A DNA stretch of 64,000 nt from JAEVLT01 sp050496765 (GCF_050496765.1 NZ_JBNWEO010000017.1:62001-126000); one strand, 5' to 3'; shown: positions 36,250 to 45,887, numbered from the stretch's first letter. Notes: a model not told the origin generated them from the sequence alone. Numbers and translations: made by a program.

Positions 36250-36623
36250 AAGCAGTTCAAACAAATTTAGCGCCAGCTGCAATTGGTCCATACTCTCAAG
36301 GAATTGTCGTTAACAACCTTTTTTACAGCTCCGGGCAAATTCCGTTAAAACCGGATGGCACGATGGTGACCGGCGATATTAAGCAGCAGACGAGACAGGT
36401 GTTCGAAAATTTGCAGGCTGTTTTGGATGCGGCTGGTGCATCGCTTGATACGGTGATCAAGGCGACTGTATTTGTGAAAAGTATGGATGATTTTGCAGCG
36501 GTAAACGAGGTATACGGAGAGTACTTTTCGACTCATAAACCAGCACGCTCTTTAGTGGAGGTTGCACGGCTGCCGAAGGATGCTCTGATTGAGATTGAAG
36601 TGGTTGCCCTCGTTAAAGGATGA
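36246..36623 (+). CDS. ridA: 2-iminobutanoate/2-iminopropanoate deaminase RidA (YabJ)
   Basis: RidA hydrolyses reactive enamine/imine intermediates from PLP enzymes. In B. subtilis YabJ also affects purine gene control, fitting its coupling with purR. The 125-residue protein has the family features: APAAIGPYSQGIVVNNLFYSSGQIPL, the Arg in KPARSLVEVARLPKDALIEIE that binds the carboxylate, and the trimer-forming core. Start ATG overlaps the purR stop. Confidence 0.95.
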   Translation: MKAVQTNLAPAAIGPYSQGIVVNNLFYSSGQIPLKPDGTMVTGDIKQQTRQVFENLQAVLDAAGASLDTVIKATVFVKSMDDFAAVNEVYGEYFSTHKPARSLVEVARLPKDALIEIEVVALVKG

Positions 36624-36722
36624 GAGTGAGGAAAAAATTCTCCTGTTTTGGCGCTGGTTCGGTTTATTTTCAAAAAGTTCATTAATTCGCCTAATTTTTC
36701 TAAAAAAATTAAAAAAAATAGA

Positions 36723-36747
36723 AGGAAAACGGTTACGAATGTTGAAT
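36723..36747 (+). promoter_or_regulatory. Sigma-H promoter of spoVG
   Basis: AGGAAAA (36723-36729), 14 bp, GAAT (36744-36747). The distance from AGGA to GAAT is the same as in the B. subtilis spoVG promoter, a standard sigma-H target. Confidence 0.75.
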
Positions 36748-36791
36748 TAATTAAACTAGGTTTCTATCTATTGAGAAAAGGGTGTGAACAC

Positions 36792-37082
36792 ATGGAAGTA
36801 ACTGACGTAAGATTACGGCGCGTTAATACGGATGGACGCATGAGAGCAATTGCTTCGATCACTTTGGACAACGAATTTGTTGTGCATGATATTCGTGTGA
36901 TTGATGGAAACAATGGCCTATTCGTAGCAATGCCTAGTAAACGTACACCAGACGGAGAATTTCGAGATATTGCGCATCCGATTAATTCAGGAACACGCAG
37001 CAAAATCCAGGAAGCTGTTTTGGCTGAATACCATCGCCTAGGCGAGTTAGAGGTTGAATTCGAAGAAGCCGGAGCTTCCTAA
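36792..37082 (+). CDS. spoVG: SpoVG, septation and RNA-binding regulator
   Basis: A 96-residue small nucleic-acid-binding protein with roles in sporulation septation and post-transcriptional control. MEVTDVRLRRVNTDGRMRAIASITLDNEFVVHDIRVIDG and MPSKRTPDGEFRDIAHPIN are the family blocks. I choose ATG 36792 after GGGTGTGAA; the frame is open upstream for 48 codons but that part contains the promoter. AbrB represses spoVG in B. subtilis. A terminator follows. Confidence 0.96.
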   Translation: MEVTDVRLRRVNTDGRMRAIASITLDNEFVVHDIRVIDGNNGLFVAMPSKRTPDGEFRDIAHPINSGTRSKIQEAVLAEYHRLGELEVEFEEAGAS

Positions 37083-37098
37083 TCATATTGTCCACATC

Positions 37099-37131
37099 AA
37101 GAGCCTACTCAAAAAGTGGGGCTCTTTTTTC
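37099..37131 (+). terminator. Terminator of spoVG
   Basis: AGAGCC and GGCTCT arms (with internal ACT/AGT pairing) followed by T6. Confidence 0.85.
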
Positions 37132-37215
37132 TTCTATTTTTCTCTCCAATCGCCGCCCGTATTTTCTCCAACATTCTACTTTGTATGACAAATATCGGCA
37201 CTTGCTGATCAATTG

Positions 37216-37244
37216 TTGAAAAGATACGTCAATTGAGATAATAT
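37216..37244 (+). promoter_or_regulatory. Sigma-A promoter of glmU
   Basis: TTGAAA (37216-37221), 17 bp, TAATAT (37239-37244). Confidence 0.7.
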
Positions 37245-37281
37245 TTTTAATGGATAAAAAGGTTAAATTGGAGGCTAGTTC

Positions 37282-38655
37282 ATGTCTAAACGTTATGCCA
37301 TAATTTTAGCTGCAGGGCAGGGAACGCGAATGAAGTCAAAGCTTTACAAAGTACTTCACTCTGTTTGCGGCAAGCCAATGGTTCAGCATGTTGTGGATCA
37401 AGTTTCAAAGCTTACTATACAGGAAATTGTAACAATTATTGGTCATGGTGCGGAAAAGGTGCAATTGCAGCTTGGGACGAGCAGTCAGTATGCGCTCCAG
37501 GAAGAACAGCTCGGAACGGCTCATGCGGTGATGCAGGCTGAGGGAATTCTCGCAGGAAAAGAGGGAGTGACAATCGTTGTTTGCGGCGATACGCCGCTGA
37601 TTAAAGCGGAAACGATGGAAGCCCTATTTGCACAGCATGAGAAGCAGAAGGCAAAAGCAACGATTTTAACGGCAAAAATTGACAGCCCTGCTGGTTATGG
37701 ACGGATTGTCCGTAACGGTGACGGCCTTGTTGAAAAAATTGTCGAACATAAGGATGCCAGCGATGAAGAGCGGAAAATAAACGAAATCAATACGGGCACG
37801 TACTGTTTTGACAATCAGGCTTTGTTTGCGGCCTTAAAAAGTGTATCGAATGAAAATGCTCAAGGGGAATACTATTTACCGGATGTCATTGAAATCATAA
37901 AGAAACAAGGGGAAATCGTAACGGCCTATCAAACGGATGATTTTGAAGAAACCATCGGTGTAAATGACCGAATTGCCCTTTCGGAAGCGGAAACCATTAT
38001 GCGCAAGCGGATTAATCAAAATCATATGCGCAATGGGGTCACGATTGTCGATCCTACAAGCACCTATATTGAGGCAGATGTTCAAATTGGCCAGGATACG
38101 ATTCTTCTTCCGGGAACCATGATTAAAGGAAATACAGTGATCGGTACGGATTGCCAAATTGGACCAAACTCGGAAATTGAGGATTGCGTAGTAGGCGATA
38201 ACACGGTGATTCGTCAATCGGTTGCTGTGAAAAGTTCCATTGGCTCAAAAGTCAATATTGGACCGTTTGCCCATATTCGTCCGCAATCGGCCATTGAGGA
38301 CGAAGTCAAAATCGGCAATTTTGTTGAAATTAAAAAAACGGTATTTGGAAAGGGCAGCAAGGCATCCCATTTAAGTTATATTGGAGATGCTGAAGTTGGG
38401 CGCGATGTCAACATCGGCTGCGGTTCGATTACGGTTAATTATGATGGAAAAAATAAGTTCCTGACAAAGATAGAGGATGAAGTATTTATTGGCTGCAACT
38501 CAAATCTTGTTGCACCGGTTACAATCGGAAAAGGGGCATACGTTGCTGCAGGATCGACCATTACAAAGGATGTGCCTGGGGAGGCATTATCGATTGCGCG
38601 CGCACGCCAAGAAAATAAAGAGAACTATGTGCATAAACTTCATTTAAAGAAGTAA
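37282..38655 (+). CDS. glmU: Bifunctional GlcNAc-1-phosphate uridyltransferase / GlcN-1-P acetyltransferase (GcaD)
   Basis: Makes UDP-GlcNAc for peptidoglycan and teichoic acids. The 457-residue protein has the N-terminal nucleotidyltransferase with LAAGQGTRMKSKLYKVLHSVCGKPM (9-33) and the C-terminal left-handed beta-helix (about 250-457) of hexapeptide repeats (e.g. GPNSEIEDCVVGDNTVI), with the active-site stretch SHLSYIGDAEVG and NYDGKNKFLTKI. TTGGAGGCT precedes the ATG. prs follows 63 bp later, as in B. subtilis where the two are co-transcribed. Confidence 0.97.
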   Translation: MSKRYAIILAAGQGTRMKSKLYKVLHSVCGKPMVQHVVDQVSKLTIQEIVTIIGHGAEKVQLQLGTSSQYALQEEQLGTAHAVMQAEGILAGKEGVTIVVCGDTPLIKAETMEALFAQHEKQKAKATILTAKIDSPAGYGRIVRNGDGLVEKIVEHKDASDEERKINEINTGTYCFDNQALFAALKSVSNENAQGEYYLPDVIEIIKKQGEIVTAYQTDDFEETIGVNDRIALSEAETIMRKRINQNHMRNGVTIVDPTSTYIEADVQIGQDTILLPGTMIKGNTVIGTDCQIGPNSEIEDCVVGDNTVIRQSVAVKSSIGSKVNIGPFAHIRPQSAIEDEVKIGNFVEIKKTVFGKGSKASHLSYIGDAEVGRDVNIGCGSITVNYDGKNKFLTKIEDEVFIGCNSNLVAPVTIGKGAYVAAGSTITKDVPGEALSIARARQENKENYVHKLHLKK

Positions 38656-38718
38656 ATCGCAGGACAACAACAGTTTGCTGTCTGTCATTGCTACACCACA
38701 ATCATACTGGAGGGCATT

Positions 38719-39675
38719 ATGTCGAATCAATATTTAGATCCAAACTTAAAGGTTTTTAGCCTCAATTCCAACCATTCCTTGGCTGAAGAAATTGCCAGGG
38801 TGATTGGAGTAGAACTGGGAAAATGTTCGGTTACACGCTTTAGCGATGGGGAAATCCAGATTAATATCGAAGAAAGCATCCGGGGTTGTGATGTTTTTGT
38901 GATCCAATCAACAAGCGCACCTGTAAACGAAAACATTATGGAACTCTTGATTATGATCGATGCGTTAAAACGCGCGTCAGCGAAAACGATTAATATTGTG
39001 ATGCCGTATTACGGCTATGCCCGCCAAGACCGCAAAGCCCGTGCGCGTGAACCGATTACAGCAAAATTGGTTGCCAATCTGCTGGAAACTGCCGGAACAA
39101 CTCGTGTCATTACGCTTGATCTGCACGCACCGCAAATCCAAGGATTTTTTGATATACCGACAGATCAATTAATGGGTGTGCCGATTTTAGCAGAATACTT
39201 TAAAAATAAAAAGTTTGATGGCGATATCGTTGTTGTTTCGCCTGACCATGGCGGCGTAACAAGGGCGCGTAAAATGGCAGAGCGCTTAAAAGCGCCGATT
39301 GCCATTATTGATAAACGCCGCCCAAGACCGAATGTTGCAGAGGTTATGAATATTGTTGGGAATATTGAAGGGAAAGTCGCAATCCTGATTGATGACATTA
39401 TTGACACAGCAGGCACGATTACTCTTGCTGCCAATGCCTTAGTTGAAAATGGCGCTGCTGAAGTGTACGCTTGCTGTACACACCCGGTTTTATCCGGCCC
39501 TGCTTTGGAGCGGATTCAAAATTCAAAAATAAAAGAACTGGTGATCACAAACTCGATTCAATTGCCTGAAGAAAAACGGATCGATAAAATTGTGAATCTC
39601 TCGGTAGCACCGTTAATTGGAGAAGCAATTATTCGCGTACACGAAGAACAGTCTGTAAGCACCTTGTTTGATTAA
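38719..39675 (+). CDS. prs: Ribose-phosphate pyrophosphokinase
   Basis: Makes PRPP, the precursor for purines, pyrimidines, His and Trp, and the signal read by PurR upstream. The 318-residue class I enzyme has RFSDGEIQINIEESIRG, the flexible ATP-binding loop YYGYARQDRKARAREPITAK, and the PRPP loop LIDDIIDTAGT at about 223-233. TGGAGGGC precedes the ATG. It is followed by the sigma-B-type promoter of ctc; no terminator is visible in between. Confidence 0.97.
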   Translation: MSNQYLDPNLKVFSLNSNHSLAEEIARVIGVELGKCSVTRFSDGEIQINIEESIRGCDVFVIQSTSAPVNENIMELLIMIDALKRASAKTINIVMPYYGYARQDRKARAREPITAKLVANLLETAGTTRVITLDLHAPQIQGFFDIPTDQLMGVPILAEYFKNKKFDGDIVVVSPDHGGVTRARKMAERLKAPIAIIDKRRPRPNVAEVMNIVGNIEGKVAILIDDIIDTAGTITLAANALVENGAAEVYACCTHPVLSGPALERIQNSKIKELVITNSIQLPEEKRIDKIVNLSVAPLIGEAIIRVHEEQSVSTLFD

Positions 39676-39683
39676 ACTTTCAT

Positions 39684-39709
39684 GTTTAGATCTTCTTGTT
39701 TTAGGGCAT
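39684..39709 (+). promoter_or_regulatory. Sigma-B promoter of ctc
   Basis: GTTTAG (39684-39689), 14 bp, GGGCAT (39704-39709), close to GTTTAA-N12-14-GGGTAT. ctc is the classical sigma-B gene in B. subtilis. Confidence 0.7.
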
Positions 39710-39752
39710 TTTATATAGATAGTAATGACCTAAAAGGGAAGGTGGCAATTTT

Positions 39753-40385
39753 ATGATTTCTACTATACAAGCGATTGAACGAAAAGATTTTAAAAAATCA
39801 GCATTAAAATCGATTCGGCGAAATGGGAATATCCCGGCAGTCGTCTACGGTGCTAAAATAGGAAACAAACCCGTGTATGTAAGCTCGGCTGACTTGACAA
39901 AAACGATTCGGGCGGTAGGACGTAATGGTGTGTTCTCTCTAAACGTGGGGAACAGCACCCATGATGTTGTCTTAACAGATTATCAAGAAGACATCAAGAA
40001 AGAAATCATTCATGTTGATTTCCTTGCTGTTGATAAATCTTCGAAAATAAATGTGAATGTTCGGCTGGTGCTTGTTGGAGAAGCAGCAGGTGTAAAAGAC
40101 GGCGGCGTGTTGCAGCAGCCGTTGCATGAAGTTTCGATTACCGCAACACCTGATCAAATTCCACAGCAAATTGAGGTTGATGTAACACCGCTTCAAGTAG
40201 GCGAGACAATTACAATTGCGGATATAAAAATCGGCAGCTCTTACTCGATTCATCATGATGATGATGAAGTAATTGCATCGATTCTTCCGCCAAAACAGGA
40301 AGAAGAAATCAATTCGGGTGAACAGCAGGCTGCGGGTCATCCGGAAAATGAAGAAGGAAGAGAAACTGAACCGATTGGCGAATAA
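39753..40385 (+). CDS. ctc: 50S ribosomal protein L25/general stress protein Ctc
   Basis: Binds 5S rRNA and is induced by general stress. The 210-residue protein has the N-terminal L25 domain (about 1-90, RKDFKKSALKSIRRNGNIPAVVYG), the TL5-like C-terminal beta domain (about 95-185), and an acidic tail (EEEINSGEQQAAGHPENEEGRE). GGGAAGGTGG precedes the ATG. A sigma-B-type promoter in front and a terminator hairpin before pth frame it. Confidence 0.95.
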   Translation: MISTIQAIERKDFKKSALKSIRRNGNIPAVVYGAKIGNKPVYVSSADLTKTIRAVGRNGVFSLNVGNSTHDVVLTDYQEDIKKEIIHVDFLAVDKSSKINVNVRLVLVGEAAGVKDGGVLQQPLHEVSITATPDQIPQQIEVDVTPLQVGETITIADIKIGSSYSIHHDDDEVIASILPPKQEEEINSGEQQAAGHPENEEGRETEPIGE

Positions 40386-40451
40386 CGTAAAACTTCAATT
40401 AGCGGGGGATTTTTCCGTTAATTGTCAGTTGAATCAATCGGTGGATACAAT

Positions 40452-40486
40452 AAAGACGTAGCCTTTCTTGGAGGTTACGTCTTTTG
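40452..40486 (+). terminator. Terminator of ctc
   Basis: AAAGACGTA-GCC..GG-TTACGTCTTT followed by TG; a moderately strong hairpin with a short T run. Confidence 0.7.
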
Positions 40487-40511
40487 TAGTTACGATGATG
40501 GGGTGAAACGC

Positions 40512-41072
40512 TTGAAACTGATTGTAGGTCTGGGGAATCCGGGAAGAGAATATGCGAAAACACGGCATAATATTGGGTTTGAAGTCATCGACGAATTATC
40601 AGCGCGGTGGTCAATTCCGCTTGATCAAGCCAAATTGAAAGGTTTGTATGGCATCGGGTTTGTAAACGGAAAAAAGGTTTTATTATTAAAGCCGCTAACC
40701 TACATGAATCTGTCTGGAGAATCAATCAGGGCGGTAATGGACTATTATGAAATTGATCAAGAAGATTTACTCGTCATTTATGATGACCTGGATTTGCCGG
40801 TTGGTAAAATCCGGCTGCGCCAAAAGGGAAGTGCTGGCGGACATAATGGTATTAAATCAACGATTGCCCATCTCGGTGCACAGCAGTTTAATCGAATTAG
40901 GATTGGGATTGACCGTCCGATAAATGGAATGAGAGTCCCGGATTATGTCCTTGGCCGTTTTCGTAACGAAGAGCTAATCGATATTTTGCCGGCAGTCAAA
41001 AGGAGTGCCGATGCTTGCGAAGCATGGATCGACAAGCCATTTCTTCAAGTAATGAATGAGTTTAATCAATAA
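40512..41072 (+). CDS. pth: Peptidyl-tRNA hydrolase (SpoVC)
   Basis: Recycles peptidyl-tRNAs released from ribosomes; an essential enzyme. The 186-residue protein has MKLIVGLGNPGREYAKTRHNIGFEVID with catalytic His19, LKPLTYMNLSGES (Asn), and VIYDDLDLPVGKIRLRQKGSAGGHNGIKS (Asp). I choose TTG 40512, preceded by GGGGTGA, which gives the length and register of B. subtilis Pth (188 residues); GTG 40503 is an alternative start, and the frame is open further upstream across the ctc terminator. Confidence 0.94.
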   Translation: MKLIVGLGNPGREYAKTRHNIGFEVIDELSARWSIPLDQAKLKGLYGIGFVNGKKVLLLKPLTYMNLSGESIRAVMDYYEIDQEDLLVIYDDLDLPVGKIRLRQKGSAGGHNGIKSTIAHLGAQQFNRIRIGIDRPINGMRVPDYVLGRFRNEELIDILPAVKRSADACEAWIDKPFLQVMNEFNQ

Positions 41073-41110
41073 CCTTTTTGAAAATAGAAATCGATTGTGA
41101 TGACAGCCAC

Positions 41111-41140
41111 TGAATATTTTTCCTGAAACCGTTTATACTA
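41111..41140 (+). promoter_or_regulatory. Sigma-F/sigma-G promoter of fin
   Basis: TGAATA (41111-41116), 17 bp, TATACTA (41134-41140), close to the sigma-G pattern TGNATA-N17-CATACTA. fin is expressed from the forespore factors in B. subtilis. Confidence 0.7.
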
Positions 41141-41173
41141 AAAGTATTCGAGTTCGCACAGGGAGGAATCAAT

Positions 41174-41404
41174 GTGGCAATTCATTATCATTGCCGCCAT
41201 TGCGGTACAAAATTGGGTTCTGTAGATAAAATCTCTATTCACAGCGAATCCCTAGGACTTCATAAACTAACAGAACAGGAAAGAAACGAAATGGTAACGT
41301 ACGGCCAAGATGGAGATATCCATATTTCTTCGATTTGCGAGGACTGCCAGGAGGCATTAGAGCGGAATCCAGAATACCATCAAATGGATTATCTTATACA
41401 GTAA
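41174..41404 (+). CDS. fin: Anti-sigma-F factor Fin (YabK)
   Basis: Fin binds sigma-F and RNA polymerase and helps the switch to sigma-G in the forespore. The 76-residue protein has a zinc site from C7, C10 (CRHC) and C55, C58 (CEDC), and the conserved SLGLHKLTEQERNEM and CQEALERNPEYHQMDYLIQ blocks. Start GTG 41174 follows GGGAGGAATCAAT; the frame starting at the ATG two bases earlier is short and unrelated. A terminator follows. Confidence 0.93.
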   Translation: MAIHYHCRHCGTKLGSVDKISIHSESLGLHKLTEQERNEMVTYGQDGDIHISSICEDCQEALERNPEYHQMDYLIQ

Positions 41405-41407
41405 CAA

Positions 41408-41436
41408 GCTTTGGAATCAATCCAAAGCGTTTTTCT
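41408..41436 (+). terminator. Terminator of fin
   Basis: GCTTTGGA-ATCAA-TCCAAAGC followed by GTTTTTC. Confidence 0.88.
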
Positions 41437-41509
41437 GTTTTAATTACGAAGGAAGAGTATTTTTTTGAATAGGGAGACATAGACCAATGAATTTTAGCGG
41501 AGAGAGAGG

Positions 41510-44500
41510 ATGCAGTTGAAAGCTTTAACATCTTTATTTACACAGCAAGACGACTTTCAATCGATTGTGACCGGTGTTTCTGAAGGGTTAAAAGAGCAGC
41601 TGATTGCTGGATTGTCCGGATCAGCGCGGACCGTGCTGATAGCATCTTTAGCCGAAAGAATGGATAAGCCGATTCTGCTTATAACCCATAATTTATTACA
41701 AGCACAAAAGCTATATGATGATCTTGTCAATCTAGTAGATGAGGATGAGGTATTTCTCTATCCGGCAAATGAATTGATTGCAGCGGAAATGAGCGTTGCC
41801 AGCCCCGAACTGCGTGCCCAGCGGATCGAGGCATTAAATCATTGGTGCAAAAAAACGAGCGGGATTGTGATTGCACCGATTGCTGGCTTACGAAAAGTGA
41901 TCCCGCCAAAAGCAGTATGGCAGCACTATCAGCTTACATTAAAAGTTGGAAATGACCTTAATGTAGAAGAACTGCTCCGTACATTAGTTGAAATGGGCTA
42001 TGTAAGAACTGAAATGGTTGCAACTCCCGGAGAATTTAGTGTTCGCGGAGGAATAATCGATATTTATCCGATTACGGAAACGGATCCAATAAGAATTGAA
42101 TTGTTTGACACTGAAATCGACTCCATTCGTTCCTTTTCTCTCGATAATCAACGGTCGAAAGAAAAGCTGTCAGAAATCTCGATTGGACCCGCCTCGGAAG
42201 TTTTGCTGAATGAACAAGAGTTGCATCTTCTTGCCAAGAAACTGCAAGCTGGATTGGCAGCCAGTCTAAAAAAGATCAATAATGAAAAGGCGAAAATCCA
42301 ACTTTCGCAAAATATCAGCAGTGAAATTGAACAACTAAAGAATGGACAAAAGCCTGAGCAAATCTTTAAATATTTGGGAATGGTCTATGAGTCATCTCAT
42401 AGTTTACTAGATTATTTGCCGAAAAATGGCTTGATTGTTGTCGATGAAATAAGCAGGGTTCAGGAAATGAGCGATTCTCTCGATAAGGAGGAAGCGGAGT
42501 GGTACACATCCCTTCTCAGTGAAGGGAAAATCATCCATGATTTGAAGATTTCCCACGAGCTGTACAGCTTGATCCATCGGAATCCTTATCCTGTTCTTTA
42601 TTTGTCTTTATTCCTTCGTCACGTTGCAAACACAAATCCGCAAAATATTATCAATATGTCCTGCAAACAAATGCAAAACTTTCATGGCCAAATGCATCTG
42701 TTAAAAGCGGAAGTGGAGCGTTGGAAAAAAGGCCATTATATGATTTTGTTTTTAGGTGCCGACGAAGAGCGCGTGAAAAAACTGGAGCGCGTTTTGGAAG
42801 ACTATGATATTGAAGCAGTCCCGCTCCATTCTGATGGCACTACGCTTCAGCAGGGAATTGTACAAATTTTACAAGGAACTTTGCATACCGGTTTTGAATT
42901 GGCGATTCAAAAAGTGGCAATCATTACGGAAGAAGAGTTGTTTAATAAGCGCGTTAAAAAAAGCAGTCCACGCCAGAAACTGTCAAATGCTGAGAGAATC
43001 AAAAGTTACTCGGAATTGCGGATTGGCGATTACGTTGTGCATGTGAACCATGGAATCGGAAAGTATTTGGGGATTGAAACCCTTGAAATTAACGGGATTC
43101 ATAAAGATTATCTTCATATTCGATATCAAGGGTCCGACAAATTGTATGTACCGGTTGAACAAATTGATCTTGTGCAAAAATATGTAGGATCAGAAGGAAA
43201 AGAGCCGAAGATTTACAAGCTTGGCGGCACCGACTGGAAGCGGGTTAAGAAAAAGGTACAATCCTCTGTTCAAGATATTGCTGATGATTTGATTAAACTA
43301 TACGCAGAGCGCGAGGCCGCGGTAGGTTATGCTTTTTCTCCGGACGGTGATTTGCAGCGGGAATTTGATACATCCTTTCCGTATCAGGAGACAGAGGACC
43401 AGCTTCGCTCTATTCAAGAAATTAAGCGGGATATGGAGAGGCCGCGGCCAATGGATCGCTTGTTGTGCGGCGACGTTGGCTATGGCAAAACAGAAGTGGC
43501 AATTCGTGCGGCCTTTAAGGCTGTTGCGGATGGAAAGCAAGTAGCCATTCTTGTTCCGACAACGATTTTGGCTCAGCAGCACTATGAAACGTTGAGGGAG
43601 CGTTTTCAAGATTATCCCGTTACAATCGGCCTGCTTAGCCGCTTTCGGACAAAAAAGCAACAAACGGAAACCATTAAAGGTCTAAAAGCTGGAACCGTTG
43701 ATATTGTGGTCGGCACCCATCGGCTTCTTTCAAAGGATATCGTTTATCATGACCTCGGCTTGCTGATTATCGATGAAGAGCAGCGTTTTGGTGTAACCCA
43801 TAAGGAAAAAATTAAAAAGCTGAAAACCAATGTTGATGTACTGACATTGACTGCAACGCCAATCCCAAGGACACTGCACATGTCGATGCTAGGAGTGCGG
43901 GATTTATCCGTTATTGAAACGCCGCCGGAAAACCGCTTTCCTGTACAGACGTATGTGATGGAGTACAGTGGCGGGCTTGTAAGGGAGGCAATTGAACGGG
44001 AGCTTGCACGCGATGGCCAAGTTTACTTTTTATATAATAGAGTTGAAGATATTGAGCGAAAAGCAGAGGAAATTTCCATGCTTGTTCCCGATGCAAGGGT
44101 AACGTTTGCCCATGGGAAAATGACAGAAAATGAATTAGAGTCGGCCATGTTGAGTTTCCTTGCCGGAGAATATGATGTGCTTGTCAGCACAACGATTATT
44201 GAAACCGGTGTCGATATTCCGAATGTAAATACTTTAATTGTGTATGATGCCGATAAAATGGGCTTATCGCAACTTTACCAGCTTCGCGGTCGTGTGGGGC
44301 GGTCAAATCGGGTTGCCTATGCCTATTTCACCTATCGGAAAGACAAAGTATTAACGGAAGTGGCTGAAAAGCGTTTGCAAGCGATAAAAGAATTTACTGA
44401 ATTGGGATCAGGTTTTAAAATTGCGATGCGGGATTTATCCATTCGCGGTGCTGGAAACTTGCTGGGAGCCCAACAGCATGGCTTTATTGATTCCGTAGGC

Positions 44501-45058
44501 TTTGATCTATACTCGCAAATGTTAAAAGAAGCAATTGAAGAAAGAAAGACGGATTTGAAAGTCGAAGTGAAGCCATCTGTTGAAATTGATTTAGAAATTG
44601 ACGCCTATATCCCTGATAGCTATATCAAAGACGGTCACCAAAAAATCGAGATGTACAAACGATTCAGAGGTGTTGAGAATTTGGAAGAGCTCGAGGAACT
44701 TCAAGAAGAGATGCTCGACCGATTTGGCGACTATCCAGATGAGGTGGCCTATTTATTCCAAATTGCAGAAATGAAGGTTTATGCTAATGCTTCAGGGGTG
44801 GAATTGGTAAAACAAAATAAGCAGGAAGTGACAATCCTGTTGAATGAGCAGGCGAGCAGTTTGATCGATGGCCAGCTTCTCTTTAAAGTTAGCAATCAGT
44901 TTGGAAGAATGGTCAGCCTCGGCATGGATGGGAAGAAACTAAAAATTGTTCTTCATATCAAAGGAACGGAAATAAGCAAGTGGCTACATGTTGCTTTTGA
45001 AATGATCAAAGGATTGCAAACAGCCAGAAAAACGCTTAGCGACTCAATGAAACCATAA
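41510..45058 (+). CDS. mfd: Transcription-repair coupling factor Mfd
   Basis: Displaces stalled RNA polymerase and recruits UvrA. The 1182-residue protein has an N-terminal UvrB-homology module (about 1-330), the RNAP-interaction domain around 506 (GDYVVHVNHGIGKYLGIE), an SF2 translocase with Walker A GDVGYGKTEVAIRA (about 654-667), DEEQ box IIDEEQRFGV near 754, TATPIPRT, and QLRGRVGRS, then the TRG motif region and a C-terminal regulatory domain. Length is standard. The start follows GAGAGAGG. Downstream, 45059-45207 holds no evident gene. Confidence 0.97.
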   Translation: MQLKALTSLFTQQDDFQSIVTGVSEGLKEQLIAGLSGSARTVLIASLAERMDKPILLITHNLLQAQKLYDDLVNLVDEDEVFLYPANELIAAEMSVASPELRAQRIEALNHWCKKTSGIVIAPIAGLRKVIPPKAVWQHYQLTLKVGNDLNVEELLRTLVEMGYVRTEMVATPGEFSVRGGIIDIYPITETDPIRIELFDTEIDSIRSFSLDNQRSKEKLSEISIGPASEVLLNEQELHLLAKKLQAGLAASLKKINNEKAKIQLSQNISSEIEQLKNGQKPEQIFKYLGMVYESSHSLLDYLPKNGLIVVDEISRVQEMSDSLDKEEAEWYTSLLSEGKIIHDLKISHELYSLIHRNPYPVLYLSLFLRHVANTNPQNIINMSCKQMQNFHGQMHLLKAEVERWKKGHYMILFLGADEERVKKLERVLEDYDIEAVPLHSDGTTLQQGIVQILQGTLHTGFELAIQKVAIITEEELFNKRVKKSSPRQKLSNAERIKSYSELRIGDYVVHVNHGIGKYLGIETLEINGIHKDYLHIRYQGSDKLYVPVEQIDLVQKYVGSEGKEPKIYKLGGTDWKRVKKKVQSSVQDIADDLIKLYAEREAAVGYAFSPDGDLQREFDTSFPYQETEDQLRSIQEIKRDMERPRPMDRLLCGDVGYGKTEVAIRAAFKAVADGKQVAILVPTTILAQQHYETLRERFQDYPVTIGLLSRFRTKKQQTETIKGLKAGTVDIVVGTHRLLSKDIVYHDLGLLIIDEEQRFGVTHKEKIKKLKTNVDVLTLTATPIPRTLHMSMLGVRDLSVIETPPENRFPVQTYVMEYSGGLVREAIERELARDGQVYFLYNRVEDIERKAEEISMLVPDARVTFAHGKMTENELESAMLSFLAGEYDVLVSTTIIETGVDIPNVNTLIVYDADKMGLSQLYQLRGRVGRSNRVAYAYFTYRKDKVLTEVAEKRLQAIKEFTELGSGFKIAMRDLSIRGAGNLLGAQQHGFIDSVGFDLYSQMLKEAIEERKTDLKVEVKPSVEIDLEIDAYIPDSYIKDGHQKIEMYKRFRGVENLEELEELQEEMLDRFGDYPDEVAYLFQIAEMKVYANASGVELVKQNKQEVTILLNEQASSLIDGQLLFKVSNQFGRMVSLGMDGKKLKIVLHIKGTEISKWLHVAFEMIKGLQTARKTLSDSMKP

Positions 45059-45207
45059 AAGGCGCCGCTTTTAAAGATGATTTTGAACGAAAACTTTCAA
45101 AACGGGTTTAGCCAAGAAATTTCGGGGTAATGATACAGTGTTGTTCCCTTTGGTATTTTTCTCCTCAAATGGAACGATTGTTAATCAAGAGAAAAATATA
45201 ACGAATA

Positions 45208-45237
45208 CGCATAGAACTTTCCATATGAAAGATACTA
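45208..45237 (+). promoter_or_regulatory. Sigma-G promoter of spoVT
   Basis: CGCATA (45208-45213), 17 bp, GATACTA (45231-45237), near TGNATA-N17-CATACTA. spoVT is a sigma-G gene in B. subtilis. The start codon is 113 bp downstream. Confidence 0.5.
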
Positions 45238-45350
45238 AGGTCAACATTGGTGATGTTTACTAGAACTTTCCTTAAAATTCCACGTAGCTTAGGAAAGATA
45301 AGCATTGCCAAAGTGATTAAAATCATCAGATGAAAGGTAGGCAACGTTGA

Positions 45351-45887
45351 ATGAAAGCAACTGGTATTGTTCGTCGAATCGATGATTTAGGTCGTGTAGT
45401 CATTCCGAAAGAGATCCGCAGAACCTTAAGAATCCGCGAAGGGGATCCACTTGAAATTTTCGTAGACCGTGATGGTGAAGTCATTTTAAAAAAATATTCG
45501 CCTATTAGTGAATTAAGCGATTTTGCAAAAGAATATGCAGAAGCCCTTTATGATAGCCTTGGGAATCCTGTGCTGATTTGTGACCGGGATGCGTACATCG
45601 CAGTAGCCGGCAGCTCCAAAAAAGATTATTTAAATAAAAATATTAGCGACATTGTCGAAAAAGCAATGGAAGATCGGAATTCTGTGTTACTGAATCAGCA
45701 GGAAAATGTCGCATTGGCAGATGGAAGCGAGGAAACCCTTAGTGCCTATACGATCGGGCCAATCATTGCGAATGGCGACCCAATTGGTGCGGTGATCATT
45801 TTTTCCAAAGACTCAAGCCTTGGGGAAGTTGAACAAAAAGCCGTTGAAACCGCAGCCGGATTCTTGGCAAGACAAATGGAACAATAG
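45351..45887 (+). CDS. spoVT: Stage V sporulation regulator SpoVT
   Basis: A forespore transcription factor that tunes sigma-G genes. The 178-residue protein has an AbrB-like swapped-hairpin DNA-binding domain (1-50, MKATGIVRRIDDLGRVVIPKEIRRTLRI) and a C-terminal GAF domain (about 55-178, GNPVLICDRDAYIAVAGS). The N-terminus is very close to that of AbrB at 20927-21211, but the GAF domain is unique to SpoVT. AAAGGTAGG precedes the ATG. A terminator follows after 60 bp. Confidence 0.96.
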   Translation: MKATGIVRRIDDLGRVVIPKEIRRTLRIREGDPLEIFVDRDGEVILKKYSPISELSDFAKEYAEALYDSLGNPVLICDRDAYIAVAGSSKKDYLNKNISDIVEKAMEDRNSVLLNQQENVALADGSEETLSAYTIGPIIANGDPIGAVIIFSKDSSLGEVEQKAVETAAGFLARQMEQ